From Alicyclobacillus fastidiosus (GTDB taxonomy: Bacteria; Bacillota; Bacilli; Alicyclobacillales; Alicyclobacillaceae): a stretch of 64,000 nt of DNA. This document shows, in pieces, positions 35,453 to 45,441 of the stretch. The DNA lies in NCBI RefSeq assembly GCF_026651875.1, contig NZ_CP104067.1:4764501-4828500 (forward strand). Reading direction: 5' to 3'. Every line of letters starts with the position of its first letter. The first letter of the stretch is position 1. The position numbers were made by a program, and so were the translations under genes. The notes under the pieces were generated by a model. That model was not told the DNA's origin and did not search any database. It saw only the letters and a list, made by a program, of their open reading frames with translations.

Positions 35453-37111
35453 TTGTCGAATGAACGGAAACGGTTTTCTAAGTTGGTCAACAACCCTGTC
35501 ATGGAAGACTACTCACTTCGATACGCCCCATCCTCCTTCCGAAAGTGGTCGCCCTGGATGGTGCTGCTATCCGGAATCGGTGGTATCGCCGCGATGGCCT
35601 CGTACGCCACAGGAGGCACCATCGCCGTCGAGTTCGGCTTTCAAAACGCATTCTGGGCTGTCATCGTGTCATCCTTGCTCATCTTCTTGACTGGATTGCC
35701 AATTGCCTACCAGGTCGCTAAGAACAATATTGACATGGACCTCTTAACGCGGGCCGCTGGATTCGGCTACTTCGGTTCGACCCTGACATCGTTGATTTAC
35801 GCCTCGTTTACCTTTATCTACTTCGCACTCGAAGGGGCAATTATGGCCCAATGCATCAACGATTACTTTCACATTCCATTCGCAGTCAGCTATCTGATTT
35901 CAGGCATCGTGATTATTCCACTCGTCCTATACGGGATGACTGCACTTTCAAAATTTCAAGCGTGGAGCCAGCCCGTGTGGCTAGGACTCGTCATAGTGGC
36001 GATTGTCGGGGTTTTCATACATGATCCGCATGCCATTCACTCTTGGACACAATTCACCGGAAAGGCTGGGACGAGCGCGTTTTCCATGCCGCTGTTCGCT
36101 TCGGCCTGCGGGATCTTGTTATCGCTTCTCGCTCAGATTGGAGAACAAGCTGACTATCTGCGCTTCATGCCCGACATGAAACCAAACCAGCGCTTCTCGT
36201 GGTGGTTCGCACTCATTATGTCAGGCCCCGGATGGGTCATTATCGGGGCGTTTCAAACGCTCCTTGGCACATTCCTCGCCTCATATGTCGCTTTGCACTT
36301 TGGATTTCAAGACGCGACGGTCCCTATCGCCATGTTCGACTACGCATTCCAGACAACGTTACACAACCCTGAGCTGGTTCTCACTATCGCCTCGATTCTC
36401 GTCTTGCTCTCGCAGTTGAAGATCAACGTCACAAACGCATATTCCGGGTCCTTGTCATGGTCGAATCTGTTCTCACGAATTCTTCACTCACACCCCGGAC
36501 GGGTCGTGTGGCTGTTATTTCAAGTTGCAGTGGGAATCTTGATTATGGAGATGGGGATATTCGACTCCTTGACGGCCATCCTTGGTTTCTATTCCAATGT
36601 CGCGGTCGCGTGGATTGGCGCCGTCGTCTCAGATATTGTCATCAATAAGGGGATCCTGAAAGTGAGCCCTCCACAAATCGAATTCAAACGCGCTCACCTC
36701 TACAATTTCAATCCGGTCGGATTCGGGTCGATGGTGATCGCATCCGTGGTATCCATCGTCGTCTACTTCGGCGCATTCGGAGAAAATCTAAAATCCTACT
36801 CCTCCTTTCTGTCATTGGCCATTGCACTCGTGTTGCCGCCAATCATCGCGATTCTCACAAAAGGAAAGTATTACATCGCGAGGACCAGCGGTGAGGAACT
36901 GAAAGAAATCATGCAATCCAGCCCGACAAAAGATGAAGTCTCATGCATCGTTTGCGGACACAGCTACGAACTGCACGACATCGCGTACTGTCCGTTCCAC
37001 CAAGGCGCAATTTGCTCGCTTTGCTGCAGCTTGGACAGCTCCTGTCACGACGCCTGCAAGGAGTCGACGAACGTCGACGTCCAAGACGATCTATTGCGAG
37101 AAACGGTGTAG
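35453..37111 (+). CDS. NCS1-family permease with Cys-rich C-terminal domain
   Basis: 552 residues; about 12 membrane segments from residue 35 to 470, starting with an NCS1-type region (FRKWSPWMVLLSGIGGIAAMASYATGG), so an importer of nucleobases, hydantoins, allantoin or related ureides. After the last helix a cytoplasmic tail (about 495-540) has Cys498, Cys501, Cys513, His516, Cys521, Cys524, Cys525, Cys531 and Cys535, in a pattern like a cross-brace zinc finger (CIVCGHSYE, YCPFHQGAICSLCC). TTG 35453 follows AAAAAAGGAGCGG. Divergent from the amidase/carbamoylase operon, so probably imports its substrate. Confidence 0.85.
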   Translation: MSNERKRFSKLVNNPVMEDYSLRYAPSSFRKWSPWMVLLSGIGGIAAMASYATGGTIAVEFGFQNAFWAVIVSSLLIFLTGLPIAYQVAKNNIDMDLLTRAAGFGYFGSTLTSLIYASFTFIYFALEGAIMAQCINDYFHIPFAVSYLISGIVIIPLVLYGMTALSKFQAWSQPVWLGLVIVAIVGVFIHDPHAIHSWTQFTGKAGTSAFSMPLFASACGILLSLLAQIGEQADYLRFMPDMKPNQRFSWWFALIMSGPGWVIIGAFQTLLGTFLASYVALHFGFQDATVPIAMFDYAFQTTLHNPELVLTIASILVLLSQLKINVTNAYSGSLSWSNLFSRILHSHPGRVVWLLFQVAVGILIMEMGIFDSLTAILGFYSNVAVAWIGAVVSDIVINKGILKVSPPQIEFKRAHLYNFNPVGFGSMVIASVVSIVVYFGAFGENLKSYSSFLSLAIALVLPPIIAILTKGKYYIARTSGEELKEIMQSSPTKDEVSCIVCGHSYELHDIAYCPFHQGAICSLCCSLDSSCHDACKESTNVDVQDDLLRETV

Positions 37112-37160
37112 ACGCCCTCTAGAGTACTTCCAAGCGCGATATCTACGCTCACACACAGCA

Positions 37161-37211
37161 AAATGGCAGTATCGGCAAAACAGTCACATTTTGTTGCCGA
37201 TACTGCCGTTT
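37161..37211. terminator. Terminator hairpin after the NCS1 permease
   Basis: GGCAGTATCGGCAA (37165-37178) pairs perfectly with TTGCCGATACTGCC (37194-37207), with A/T flanks extending the stem. Located 50 bp after the permease stop and before a convergent pseudogene. Confidence 0.75.
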
Positions 37212-37683
37212 AGCCTGTTTTCTTTAAAATATCCTCGTCATAATTCCGGAGTTCATCTTCATTTTCGATCCGCCAAGCAATATGGTGAATGGTACCGATG
37301 GAATTTCTACCGAACCTTGCGTCTTCTTGACTAATTACGTCAATCATCGTCCCTGGTCCACCTTCGCCGACTTCATAACGATAGCGCTCACTTTTTTGTT
37401 CAATTAAACGAAATCCCATAACCTCCGTTAACAACGTAGAGGTGAACGCATGATTTCTGACTTTGATCGTGACACTATAAAAGCCTCGAATAGCATGTTC
37501 ACTCGGTACCGGTCCGTCTTCCGAACCGGTTCTAAAATCCGCACCCTCATGAGCAACCAATTCGAGCGCAATACCGTCAGGGTCGTGGAATGTGATCACT
37601 TGTCTCTGATTCGAGCGTTCCTCCGGACCGCTCACGGATACGCCATGGTCTTTCAGTCGCGTTACCCAAAAGTCAAGCCACGT
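37210..37683 (-). pseudogene. Truncated VOC-fold ring-cleaving dioxygenase (MhqO-like)
   Basis: The frame translates as WLDFWVTRLKDHGVSVSGPE, then FHDPDGIALELVAHEG and, in a second glyoxalase module, FYSVTIKVRNHAFTSTLLTEVMGF and IGTIHHIAWRIENEDELRNY. This is the middle of a roughly 310-residue extradiol-type VOC protein. The 5' side is cut by a stop at 37684-37686 where about 80 more residues would be expected, and the C-terminal part with the last metal ligand is missing. I regard it as a decayed gene. Confidence 0.7.
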
Positions 37684-37734
37684 TCATGCAGACGACTTCA
37701 TCATGATTGAACTGGTGAAACAGGCGAAAAGGAC

Positions 37735-37768
37735 AAAATCCCCATGACTTTTCCGTCATGGGGATTTT
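37735..37768. terminator. Bidirectional rho-independent terminator
   Basis: AAAATCCCCATGAC and GTCATGGGGATTTT form a perfect 14-bp stem with a 6-base loop, 83 bp beyond the amino acid permease stop on the minus strand. T-rich on both sides. Confidence 0.8.
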
Positions 37769-37850
37769 CGTTACGGTTTTTATTCGACATGTGTTCATTG
37801 TCGACTATGGGACTATGAGCATGCTACAACCTTGATCTCGAAACCCTAAT

Positions 37851-39290
37851 TTACGAGAGTTCTACTGACAGTGAGTTTTCAATTTGTTCCTTATTCTCGT
37901 TTTGCTTGGCGAGAATCTTCTTTCTCGCAAACAGGAAGTAATAGAGCATGATAATCGCCATAATCGGTACGCCTGTGTATATCGTAATCCGCTGACCAGG
38001 CACAAACCAAAGGCTGACGGCGATAGCCGCGTTGGCAATAATACCGACAAGCGGCAAGATAGGATACAGTGGAGTTCGGTATGGGAGGTCGCTTACCTTT
38101 CCTCCAGAACGAACGTACTTGCGCCTAAATCCAATTTGTGCCCAGCAGATAATCCCCCAGTCAATCACGACGACCAACCCAATACCGGATAGAATCCAGG
38201 TGTACAGTTTATCCGGTGAAACTTTATAAAGCAGAAGGCCAGCCACACCAATAATCATTGTAAATAACACGGAACGGACAGGTACTTGACGTTTACTGAG
38301 AGTGCTCAGGAACTTCGGAGCCATGCCATCAAGCGACATCGACCAGAGAAGACGAGAAGATGCGTACGTCCACGAGGAACCTGCAGACAGTGCGGAAGTG
38401 ACGACGATAATGTCCATAATCACATGTGCTGACGGAATTCCAGCGAATTGGAATATGGTTGCAAACGGACTATCGTTCACGCCTGCCGTCTGCCACGGAA
38501 TGATGCCGACTAAGACAATCATTGCAAGCACGTAGAATAAGAGTGTGCGAAGCGTCGTTGTACGAACCGCGCGAGGGACGGACTTCGACGGATCCTGGCT
38601 TTCACCCGCCGCAATGCCAATAAGCTCCGTGCCACTGTATGAGAAGCAGACGGAAACAAGTGCGAGGAACGAAGCACCAACACCATTTGGGAAGAGACCG
38701 CCGTGGTGCAAATAGTTTGTAGCGCCGATGGCCGGATGCGATGTCCAACCAAAAATCACTGCAATGCCAACAGCAGAAGCAACGATAATCCCGATGACCT
38801 TAATGCTTGCAAACCAGAATTCCGATTCCCCATACACACCGACTGCCATAATGTTTAAGACCAAGTAGATCACAAAGAATACGGCGTAAAATACCACACT
38901 TGGAATGTGTGGAAAGTACTGCTGCAAAATCATGACAGCCGCTAACCACTCAACCGTGATAGTTATGGCCCCATTAATCCAATACAGCCATGCACTTAGG
39001 AATCCAATACTAGGACTGATAAAGACTTGGGCATACGTCTTAAATGATCCGGCCACAGGCATGATCGTTGCCAATTCACCTAGTGACATCATGACAATGC
39101 CTACTAGGATACCCCCTAAAATATAAGCAAGTACAGCGCCGCCTGGGCCAGCTTGATTAATGGTGTAGCCGGATCCCACGAATAATCCTGTGCCAATCAC
39201 ACCGCCGATTGAAATCATAAACATATGCCGACTTCGCATTCCGCGCTTCAGACCAGCTTCTTTGTCGACAATTTCGTTTAGTTTATTCAA
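37851..39290 (-). CDS. APC-family amino acid permease
   Basis: 479 residues with about 12 membrane segments; inner-membrane importer. The N-terminus GLKRGMRSRHMFMISIGGVIGTGLFVGSGYTINQAGPGGA is the classic amino acid permease signature (LysP, GabP, RocE group). TTG start after AAGGGGGAAC. It neighbours the RocR-like activator and arginine-degrading genes, so arginine, ornithine or lysine import is likely. Confidence 0.87.
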   Translation of the reverse strand: MNKLNEIVDKEAGLKRGMRSRHMFMISIGGVIGTGLFVGSGYTINQAGPGGAVLAYILGGILVGIVMMSLGELATIMPVAGSFKTYAQVFISPSIGFLSAWLYWINGAITITVEWLAAVMILQQYFPHIPSVVFYAVFFVIYLVLNIMAVGVYGESEFWFASIKVIGIIVASAVGIAVIFGWTSHPAIGATNYLHHGGLFPNGVGASFLALVSVCFSYSGTELIGIAAGESQDPSKSVPRAVRTTTLRTLLFYVLAMIVLVGIIPWQTAGVNDSPFATIFQFAGIPSAHVIMDIIVVTSALSAGSSWTYASSRLLWSMSLDGMAPKFLSTLSKRQVPVRSVLFTMIIGVAGLLLYKVSPDKLYTWILSGIGLVVVIDWGIICWAQIGFRRKYVRSGGKVSDLPYRTPLYPILPLVGIIANAAIAVSLWFVPGQRITIYTGVPIMAIIMLYYFLFARKKILAKQNENKEQIENSLSVELS

Positions 39291-39433
39291 GTAGGTTCCC
39301 CCTTTTCTCTAATTTTTGTTTACAATTCCACAATAACAATATCTAGCAACCGCTTTCATATTGGGCTATGACAACATATAGCAGATTAAATTAGTGTAAC
39401 ACAACTGCCTTTTTGTATTGCGGGAGCAGAAAA

Positions 39434-39468
39434 TTTTTGCACCCCAAGTTCATCATCATGAACTTGGG
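39434..39468. repeat. Hairpin with motif shared with the roc promoter region
   Basis: TTTTTGCACC (39434-39443) runs into the palindrome CCCAAGTTCAT-N4-ATGAACTTGGG (39443-39468). TTTTTGCACC and ATCATGAACTT recur at 41063-41125, on the far side of the activator gene. It may be an activator-binding site for the permease promoter, a terminator of the activator gene, or both. Confidence 0.5.
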
Positions 39469-39538
39469 TCTGTCCTCCAAGAGTCAAATGTCAGCTTGTG
39501 AACTTGTTATTCCCTAACCGGTGTAACTCCTTTTCTTC

Positions 39539-40969
39539 CTAAGTGGTGTGATTCCACTTGCGAAGCCTATACTGTAAGCTTTGTCTGCTTACACCGAGCG
39601 CTCGTGCTGTCGCAGACACATTTCCTTCGTTTTGTGATAAAACTTTTAGAACGTAAGCTCGCTCATACTGCGACAACTGAGCCTGTAAATTTCTCTCCTG
39701 TGTAAATGATCCATAATCTGGGGACTGGCTGCTATTGTGACCATTTGGAGTATCATCCAAGGCGTTTACGCGGCGACGTATGTGCATAGGGAGATGTACA
39801 ACATCAATTTCCCCATTATCCATTACCATGTTCATTGCACCTTCGATGGTATTTTCGAGTTCACGGACGTTGCCTGGCCAAGGGTACGTGAGGAAGTATT
39901 TCATTACCTCGTCAGAGACACCCTGAACCTGCATTCCAAAGAGTTCGTTGTATCTCCTGACAAAGAAGTCGGTAAGGCTAGGTATATCATGTTGACGTTC
40001 CCGCAGTGGCGGTAGAAACAGAGTTACAACGCTAAGACGATAGTATAAGTCCTTCCGGAGTGTCCCTTTGACCACATCATCCAGTGGATCTTCATGAATT
40101 GTCGCAATGATCCGCACATCGACCGTTCTATCCTGTGTGTCACCGAGGCGGCGAATCGTCTTCTCTTGAAGTGCCCGAAGAAGCTTGGCCTGAAGGGATA
40201 AACTCAGCGAATTCAATTCGTCGAGTAGAATCGTACCCCCATCCGCTTGCTCAAGGAGTCCCGGCCGATCAATGGCTCCAGGAAACGCGCCATGCATGGT
40301 ACCGAACAATATGCCTTCAATGAGGTGCTCTGGCAAGGCGGCACAGTTTTGCGAAATAAAAGGTCCGGCGGAACGGGGGCTTGCGTGGTGAATGCTTTGA
40401 GCAAACAATTCCTTGCCTGTTCCAGTCTCCCCAACAATAAGAATGGACGAGTTTGTCCTAGCCGCTCGCTTTCCATGCTCCATGACTTCAACTATATTTG
40501 AACTCTCGCCAACCAAACTATCGAACGTGTACCGTGTTTCCCCGCGTTTTAGAATGTTCTCCTGAATTCGTTCAATTTTGGTGATATCGCGCGCGATTTC
40601 CACAGCCCCACAGATTTCACCTTTTAGAATAATTGGCATTGTGTTGTTAATCGTGGTCACCGATTCGCCCTTCAAGTTGTAATACGTCTGTTTTACGTTG
40701 AAAGTTGAGCGGCCAGTTTGCACTGCATGAAGCAATGTACTGTACCCTTCATCAGGGAAGGTGAAGACGTCAAGGACATCCTTATTCAATACATCTATTG
40801 CCGACATAGACTCAATGTCCGCCATTTTTTGATTGTAAATCACTGTTTTCCCAGATGCGTCTACGACATGGATTCCTTCGTCAAGTTGATCGACCAGGAA
40901 CTCATACATTCGAATCAGATCCCGAGTTTTATTTTCTGAGTCATTTATATTTGAGTTTGAGTTCGCCAC
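39539..40969 (-). CDS. Sigma-54-type activator with PAS domain (RocR-like)
   Basis: N-terminal PAS sensor (about 20-130: YEFLVDQLDEGIHVVDASGKT), AAA+ domain (about 150-385) with Walker A GETGTGKELFAQSIHH and Walker B GGTILLDELNSL, and a C-terminal Fis-type helix-turn-helix (GNVSATARALGVSRQSLQYRLRK). The sigma-54 contact loop reads GAFPGA instead of GAFTGA. GTG 40969 (after GGGGTGAT) is preferred over GTG 40978. It sits between the permease and rocA, so it probably activates both in response to ornithine, citrulline or arginine. Confidence 0.88.
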   Translation of the reverse strand: MANSNSNINDSENKTRDLIRMYEFLVDQLDEGIHVVDASGKTVIYNQKMADIESMSAIDVLNKDVLDVFTFPDEGYSTLLHAVQTGRSTFNVKQTYYNLKGESVTTINNTMPIILKGEICGAVEIARDITKIERIQENILKRGETRYTFDSLVGESSNIVEVMEHGKRAARTNSSILIVGETGTGKELFAQSIHHASPRSAGPFISQNCAALPEHLIEGILFGTMHGAFPGAIDRPGLLEQADGGTILLDELNSLSLSLQAKLLRALQEKTIRRLGDTQDRTVDVRIIATIHEDPLDDVVKGTLRKDLYYRLSVVTLFLPPLRERQHDIPSLTDFFVRRYNELFGMQVQGVSDEVMKYFLTYPWPGNVRELENTIEGAMNMVMDNGEIDVVHLPMHIRRRVNALDDTPNGHNSSQSPDYGSFTQERNLQAQLSQYERAYVLKVLSQNEGNVSATARALGVSRQSLQYRLRKWNHTT

Positions 40970-41062
40970 GCATATCACCCCAATGGGTTAATTACCTGCA
41001 AATATTGAAATTCATTGTGCTACTTAAGTAGTTTACTTGGCACCCGACCACACCGCAAACGT

Positions 41063-41125
41063 TTTTTGCACCTGCAATAAATAAAGGCAATTGATTTATG
41101 CAAATCGTTTTTGCATCATGAACTT
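41063..41125. promoter_or_regulatory. Repeat motifs upstream of rocA, candidate activator sites
   Basis: TTTTTGCACC (41063-41072), containing TTGCA-CC-TGCAA, and TTTTTGCATCATGAACTT (41108-41125). Both resemble the sequence at 39434-39468. They lie 110-175 bp upstream of rocA, a usual distance for an activator of this class. I could not find a proper -24/-12 element (GG-N10-GC) near rocA. Confidence 0.5.
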
Positions 41126-41237
41126 TGTAAGCGCTTATTCAAACTCGAATCACCATTTTCAGCATCACAATTACTTCATTTCCGACCTGCTTAGATTGAA
41201 AAAATATGAGCCGTTCTAAATGAGGAGGAAATAAGCT

Positions 41238-42788
41238 ATGATTCCTTACTTACCTGAAGCATTCACGGATTTCTCAAAGCCGGAGAATGAAGCAGCATTT
41301 ACTGCCGCTTTCGAGCGTGTGTCGTCGCAAATGGGCCAAAGCTACCCGCTTATCATCGGCGGCCGCGAGGTTCACACTGACAAGCGCAATGAATCTCGTA
41401 ACCCATCGAACTTGGAACAAATTGTAGGATTCGTAGCACAGGCGGACAAAGCCATCGTCGACGAAGCATTTCAAATCGCTTCCAAAAAATTTACCACTTG
41501 GTCACAAGTAAGCCCAGAGGAACGTGCCGGCTATCTGTTTAAGTCAGCTGCCATTATTCGCCGCCGCAAGCATGAATTCTCTTCTTGGTTGTTGTTGGAG
41601 GCAGGGAAGACTCGCGCTGAGGCAGATGCAGATACGGCGGAGTGCATTGACTTCCTAGAATATTATGGCCGCCAAATGTTGCAGTTGTCCGAGCGAGGAA
41701 AACAGACGCTAATTTCATATCCAGGTGAGGAAAACCGACTCGAGTACATCCCGCTTGGAGTTGGCGTGGTTATTCCACCCTGGAACTTCCCGCTCGCAAT
41801 CATGGCAGGGATGACGGCAGCAGCGATTGTTTCTGGTAATACCGTCCTCTTGAAACCGGCAAGTCAAACTCCGGTCATTGCCTACCGCTTCTATGAGGTT
41901 TTGAAAGAAGCTGGACTCCCCGACGGCGTCGTAAACTTCGTACCAGGTGATGTAGGAGAAATTGGGGATTACATGGTCGACCACACCACCACTCGGTTTG
42001 TTACCTTCACCGGATCGCGCGGTATTGGTGTCCGCATTTATGAACGTGCCTCTAAGGTCCATGAGGGCCAAATCTGGCTCAAGCGTATCATTGCTGAAAT
42101 GGGTGGCAAGGACTCCATCATTGTCGATGAGGGAGCAGATTTGGACTTGGCCGCACTAAACATCGTCAATTCCGCGTTTATGTTCAGCGGCCAGAAGTGT
42201 TCTGCATGTTCGCGTGTCATTGCACATGAAGCGATTTATAACGAACTCCTGGACCGTGTGGTTGAAAGGACTCGTGCACTAACCATTGGCGATGCCATAA
42301 ACGCAAACACCAAGGTTGGACCAGTTATCGACCAAAAAGCCTACGATAAAATCAGGAGCTATATTGAGATCGGAAAGCAAGAAGGTCGTCTCGTATGCGG
42401 CGGTGAGACTTGGGACAAACCAGGGTACTTTGTGTCTCCAACCATTTTCGCTGATGTGCCTGCAGACGCACGCCTCTCTAAAGAGGAGATTTTTGGACCT
42501 GTGGTCGCGTTCACAAAGGTCAAGACGTTTACAGACGCCATTGCGGCGGCGAACAACACAGAGTTTGGTCTGACCGGATCTGTTTTCACAAAAAATCGTG
42601 AACACGTCGAAGAAGCACGCCGTACGTTCCATGTAGGCAACCTATATTTCAACCGTAAATCTACTGGTGCTTTGGTTGGCGTTCATCCGTTTGGCGGCTT
42701 CAACATGTCTGGTACCGATTCAAAAGCCGGAGGACCTGACTATCTCTTGCTGTTTACACAACCCAAACTCAGTTCAGAAGTTCTATAA
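41238..42788 (+). CDS. rocA: L-glutamate gamma-semialdehyde dehydrogenase (1-pyrroline-5-carboxylate dehydrogenase)
   Basis: NAD-dependent aldehyde dehydrogenase, 516 residues, matching the 515-residue Bacillus RocA/PutC. It oxidises glutamate semialdehyde to glutamate. Visible: [33 protein letters not shown] (NAD-binding), [16 protein letters not shown], catalytic Glu in [18 protein letters not shown] and the nucleophile Cys in [13 protein letters not shown]; the tail [14 protein letters not shown] is typical. ATG after TGAGGAGGAA. First gene of the roc operon. Confidence 0.95.
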   Translation: MIPYLPEAFTDFSKPENEAAFTAAFERVSSQMGQSYPLIIGGREVHTDKRNESRNPSNLEQIVGFVAQADKAIVDEAFQIASKKFTTWSQVSPEERAGYLFKSAAIIRRRKHEFSSWLLLEAGKTRAEADADTAECIDFLEYYGRQMLQLSERGKQTLISYPGEENRLEYIPLGVGVVIPPWNFPLAIMAGMTAAAIVSGNTVLLKPASQTPVIAYRFYEVLKEAGLPDGVVNFVPGDVGEIGDYMVDHTTTRFVTFTGSRGIGVRIYERASKVHEGQIWLKRIIAEMGGKDSIIVDEGADLDLAALNIVNSAFMFSGQKCSACSRVIAHEAIYNELLDRVVERTRALTIGDAINANTKVGPVIDQKAYDKIRSYIEIGKQEGRLVCGGETWDKPGYFVSPTIFADVPADARLSKEEIFGPVVAFTKVKTFTDAIAAANNTEFGLTGSVFTKNREHVEEARRTFHVGNLYFNRKSTGALVGVHPFGGFNMSGTDSKAGGPDYLLLFTQPKLSSEVL

Positions 42789-42849
42789 GTACTAAGCACC
42801 CACGGTCGCTCAGGGACCGCGCGTCAAATCACAAAAGGAGGAACTATCC

Positions 42850-44046
42850 GTGCAAAATACAATATCGTCCCCAAAGACGCTTGAAGAACAATACGGCGCA
42901 AAGAATTACCATCCTCTCCCTATTGTTTTGGCGAAAGGTGAGGGTGTTTGGGTTGAGGATACCGAGGGCAAGCGATACATGGATATGCTCAGTGCTTATT
43001 CAGCACTGAACCAGGGTCACAGACATCCGAAGGTGATTCAAGCACTTAAAGACCAAGCTGATAAAATTACGTTGACGTCACGGGCCTTTCACAATGACCA
43101 ACTCGGTTTCCTGTACGAAAGTTTGGCCAAAGTCACACAAAAAAACATGATTTTACCGATGAATACGGGTGCTGAGGCGGTTGAAACAGCGATTAAGGCA
43201 ATTCGCCGTTGGGCCTATGATGTTAAGAAAGTCCCTGACAATCAAGCCGAGATTATCGTGGCTTCGGGCAATTTCCATGGCCGCACCACAACGATTATCT
43301 CCTTTAGCTCAGATACGGAATACCAACGTGCGTTTGGCCCGTTGACGCCTGGTTTCAAAATTGTGCCTTATGGCGACATCGAGGCACTCAAGGATGCAAT
43401 TACGCCCAACACAGCTGCATTCCTTGTGGAGCCAATCCAAGGTGAAGCAGGGATTGTGATTCCTCCCGAGGGCTTTATTCAATGTGCCTATCAAATCTGT
43501 AAAGAAAACAACGTCCTGTTCGTAGCCGATGAAATTCAAACTGGCTTAGGACGTACCGGAAAAATGTTTGCCTGTGATTGGGAGCAAGTCGTGCCAGATA
43601 TGTACATCATCGGCAAAGCGCTAGGAGCGGGTGTCATTCCGGTTTCGGCTGTTGCTGCAGATAAGGAAATTCTCGGCCTGTTCGAACCAGGATCACACGG
43701 TTCCACATTTGGAGGAAATCCACTGGGCAGTGCGGTCGCCGTTGCAGCGCTTAAAGTTATTGAGGAAGAAGGATTACCGGAACGGTCCCGCATACTTGGC
43801 GAGTATTTCCTTACCAAACTGCTCACGTTGAGCAATCCGGTTATCAAACAAGTGCGGGGCCGCGGGCTGTTCATAGGACTCGAGTTGACGACAAAGGCTC
43901 GTCCATATTGTGAGCAGTTGAAAGACCTCGGTCTTCTGTGCAAAGAGACCCACGAAAACACGATTCGCTTCGCCCCGCCTCTCATCATTACAGAGGAAGA
44001 GCTCGATTGGGCATTCGATAAGATTCAAACTGTGTTCCAAATGTAA
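42850..44046 (+). CDS. rocD: Ornithine aminotransferase
   Basis: PLP-dependent class III aminotransferase, 398 residues. It transfers ornithine's delta-amino group to 2-oxoglutarate, making glutamate semialdehyde for RocA. Features: [63 protein letters not shown] with the PLP-pyridine Asp, and [16 protein letters not shown] with the Schiff-base Lys. GTG after AAAAGGAGGAAC. Confidence 0.95.
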   Translation: MQNTISSPKTLEEQYGAKNYHPLPIVLAKGEGVWVEDTEGKRYMDMLSAYSALNQGHRHPKVIQALKDQADKITLTSRAFHNDQLGFLYESLAKVTQKNMILPMNTGAEAVETAIKAIRRWAYDVKKVPDNQAEIIVASGNFHGRTTTIISFSSDTEYQRAFGPLTPGFKIVPYGDIEALKDAITPNTAAFLVEPIQGEAGIVIPPEGFIQCAYQICKENNVLFVADEIQTGLGRTGKMFACDWEQVVPDMYIIGKALGAGVIPVSAVAADKEILGLFEPGSHGSTFGGNPLGSAVAVAALKVIEEEGLPERSRILGEYFLTKLLTLSNPVIKQVRGRGLFIGLELTTKARPYCEQLKDLGLLCKETHENTIRFAPPLIITEEELDWAFDKIQTVFQM

Positions 44047-44082
44047 TGAACCAACAGCGATGAATGACATGGGGTGGCATGA

Positions 44083-45354
44083 ATGAGCACGGTCACTGAA
44101 AACAAAACAGCACGACAGGAACAGGATGTTCTTTCCTCGACACAACAAGTAATTCTTGATGCGTTGACACATCTAGGCTACGGTCCAGCGTACTACGAAC
44201 TGTTAAAGACTCCTCTACTCACACTGACAGTTCGGATCCCGGTACGGATGGATGACGGATCGGTCAAGGTATTCACAGGCTACCGAAGCCAACACAACAA
44301 TGCTATTGGGCCCACCAAGGGCGGAATTCGCTTCCATCCTAATGTAACGGTTGAGGAAGTCCAGGCTCTTTCCATGTGGATGTCGGTTAAGTGCGGCGTC
44401 GTGGGACTTCCTTACGGGGGTGGTAAGGGCGGTATCATTTGCGATCCACGGGAGATGTCAGTTGGGGAACTGGAGCGGCTGAGCCGGGCCTACGTCCGCT
44501 CCATCAGTCAAATTGTTGGTCCGACAAAGGATATTCCAGCACCGGACGTGTACACAAATTCGCAAATTATGGCTTGGATGATGGACGAATATAGTAATCT
44601 CCGTGAGTTTGATTCCCCTGGATTTATTACGGGTAAGCCGTTAGTTCTCGGTGGATCGCAAGGTCGGGACACAGCTACGGCCAAGGGTGTTGCCATCTGT
44701 ATCGAGGAAGCTGCGAAACGACGAGGCATTTCCCTCCAAGGGGCAAAAGTGATTGTTCAGGGATTTGGAAACGCGGGGAGCTACCTGTCGAAATTCATGC
44801 ATGATGCGGGTGCTGTTGTTATTGGTATCTCAGATGCATACGGAGCCATTTATAACGAAAATGGCTTGAATATTGAAGAGCTATTGGATATGAGAGATTC
44901 ATTCGGCATGGTAACGAAAAACTTCAAAGACACCATTTCAAACAAGCAACTACTCGAGATGCCTTGTGACATTCTCGTACCGGCTGCCATTGAGAACCAA
45001 ATCACGATGGAAAATGCCCATCGTATACAGGCACAAATCGTCGCGGAAGCGGCGAACGGGCCAACGACATTGGATGCCACAAAAGTGCTTTCAGAAAACG
45101 GCATCTTGCTCGTTCCGGATGTATTGGCTAACGCGGGCGGTGTGACCGTGTCTTACTTTGAATGGGTGCAGAACAACCAAGGACTCTACTGGACTGCACA
45201 AGAGATCGAACAACGCTTACGAGAAGTTATGATCAAGTCGTTTGAACGTGTGTACGATATGGCTACTACTCAGGATGTGAACATGCGTCTTGCCGCATAC
45301 ATGGTAGGTATCCAAAGTACAGCGGAAGCGATGCATTATCGCGGTTGGGTATAA
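44083..45354 (+). CDS. rocG: Glutamate dehydrogenase, catabolic type
   Basis: 423 residues, hexameric NAD-dependent enzyme of the RocG/GudB group, releasing ammonia and 2-oxoglutarate. The catalytic segment [42 protein letters not shown] carries the active-site lysines, and the Rossmann domain includes [21 protein letters not shown]. Downstream of rocD by 36 bp, so it recycles the 2-oxoglutarate used in transamination. Confidence 0.95.
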   Translation: MSTVTENKTARQEQDVLSSTQQVILDALTHLGYGPAYYELLKTPLLTLTVRIPVRMDDGSVKVFTGYRSQHNNAIGPTKGGIRFHPNVTVEEVQALSMWMSVKCGVVGLPYGGGKGGIICDPREMSVGELERLSRAYVRSISQIVGPTKDIPAPDVYTNSQIMAWMMDEYSNLREFDSPGFITGKPLVLGGSQGRDTATAKGVAICIEEAAKRRGISLQGAKVIVQGFGNAGSYLSKFMHDAGAVVIGISDAYGAIYNENGLNIEELLDMRDSFGMVTKNFKDTISNKQLLEMPCDILVPAAIENQITMENAHRIQAQIVAEAANGPTTLDATKVLSENGILLVPDVLANAGGVTVSYFEWVQNNQGLYWTAQEIEQRLREVMIKSFERVYDMATTQDVNMRLAAYMVGIQSTAEAMHYRGWV

Positions 45355-45441
45355 AAGTCCGGAAGAAAGTTCCGTTTGTCATGTCGTTGGTTCGCCTTGT
45401 CATCACGCAAGCATGTATGGAGAAGAAAGTTGGGGTTACGG

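Noticed and set aside
41030..41060. TTGGCAC at 41037-41043 as a sigma-54 -24 element for rocA
   Set aside because: The -12 part is absent: the next GC is 14 rather than 10 bases after GG, and it is nearly 200 bp from the gene.
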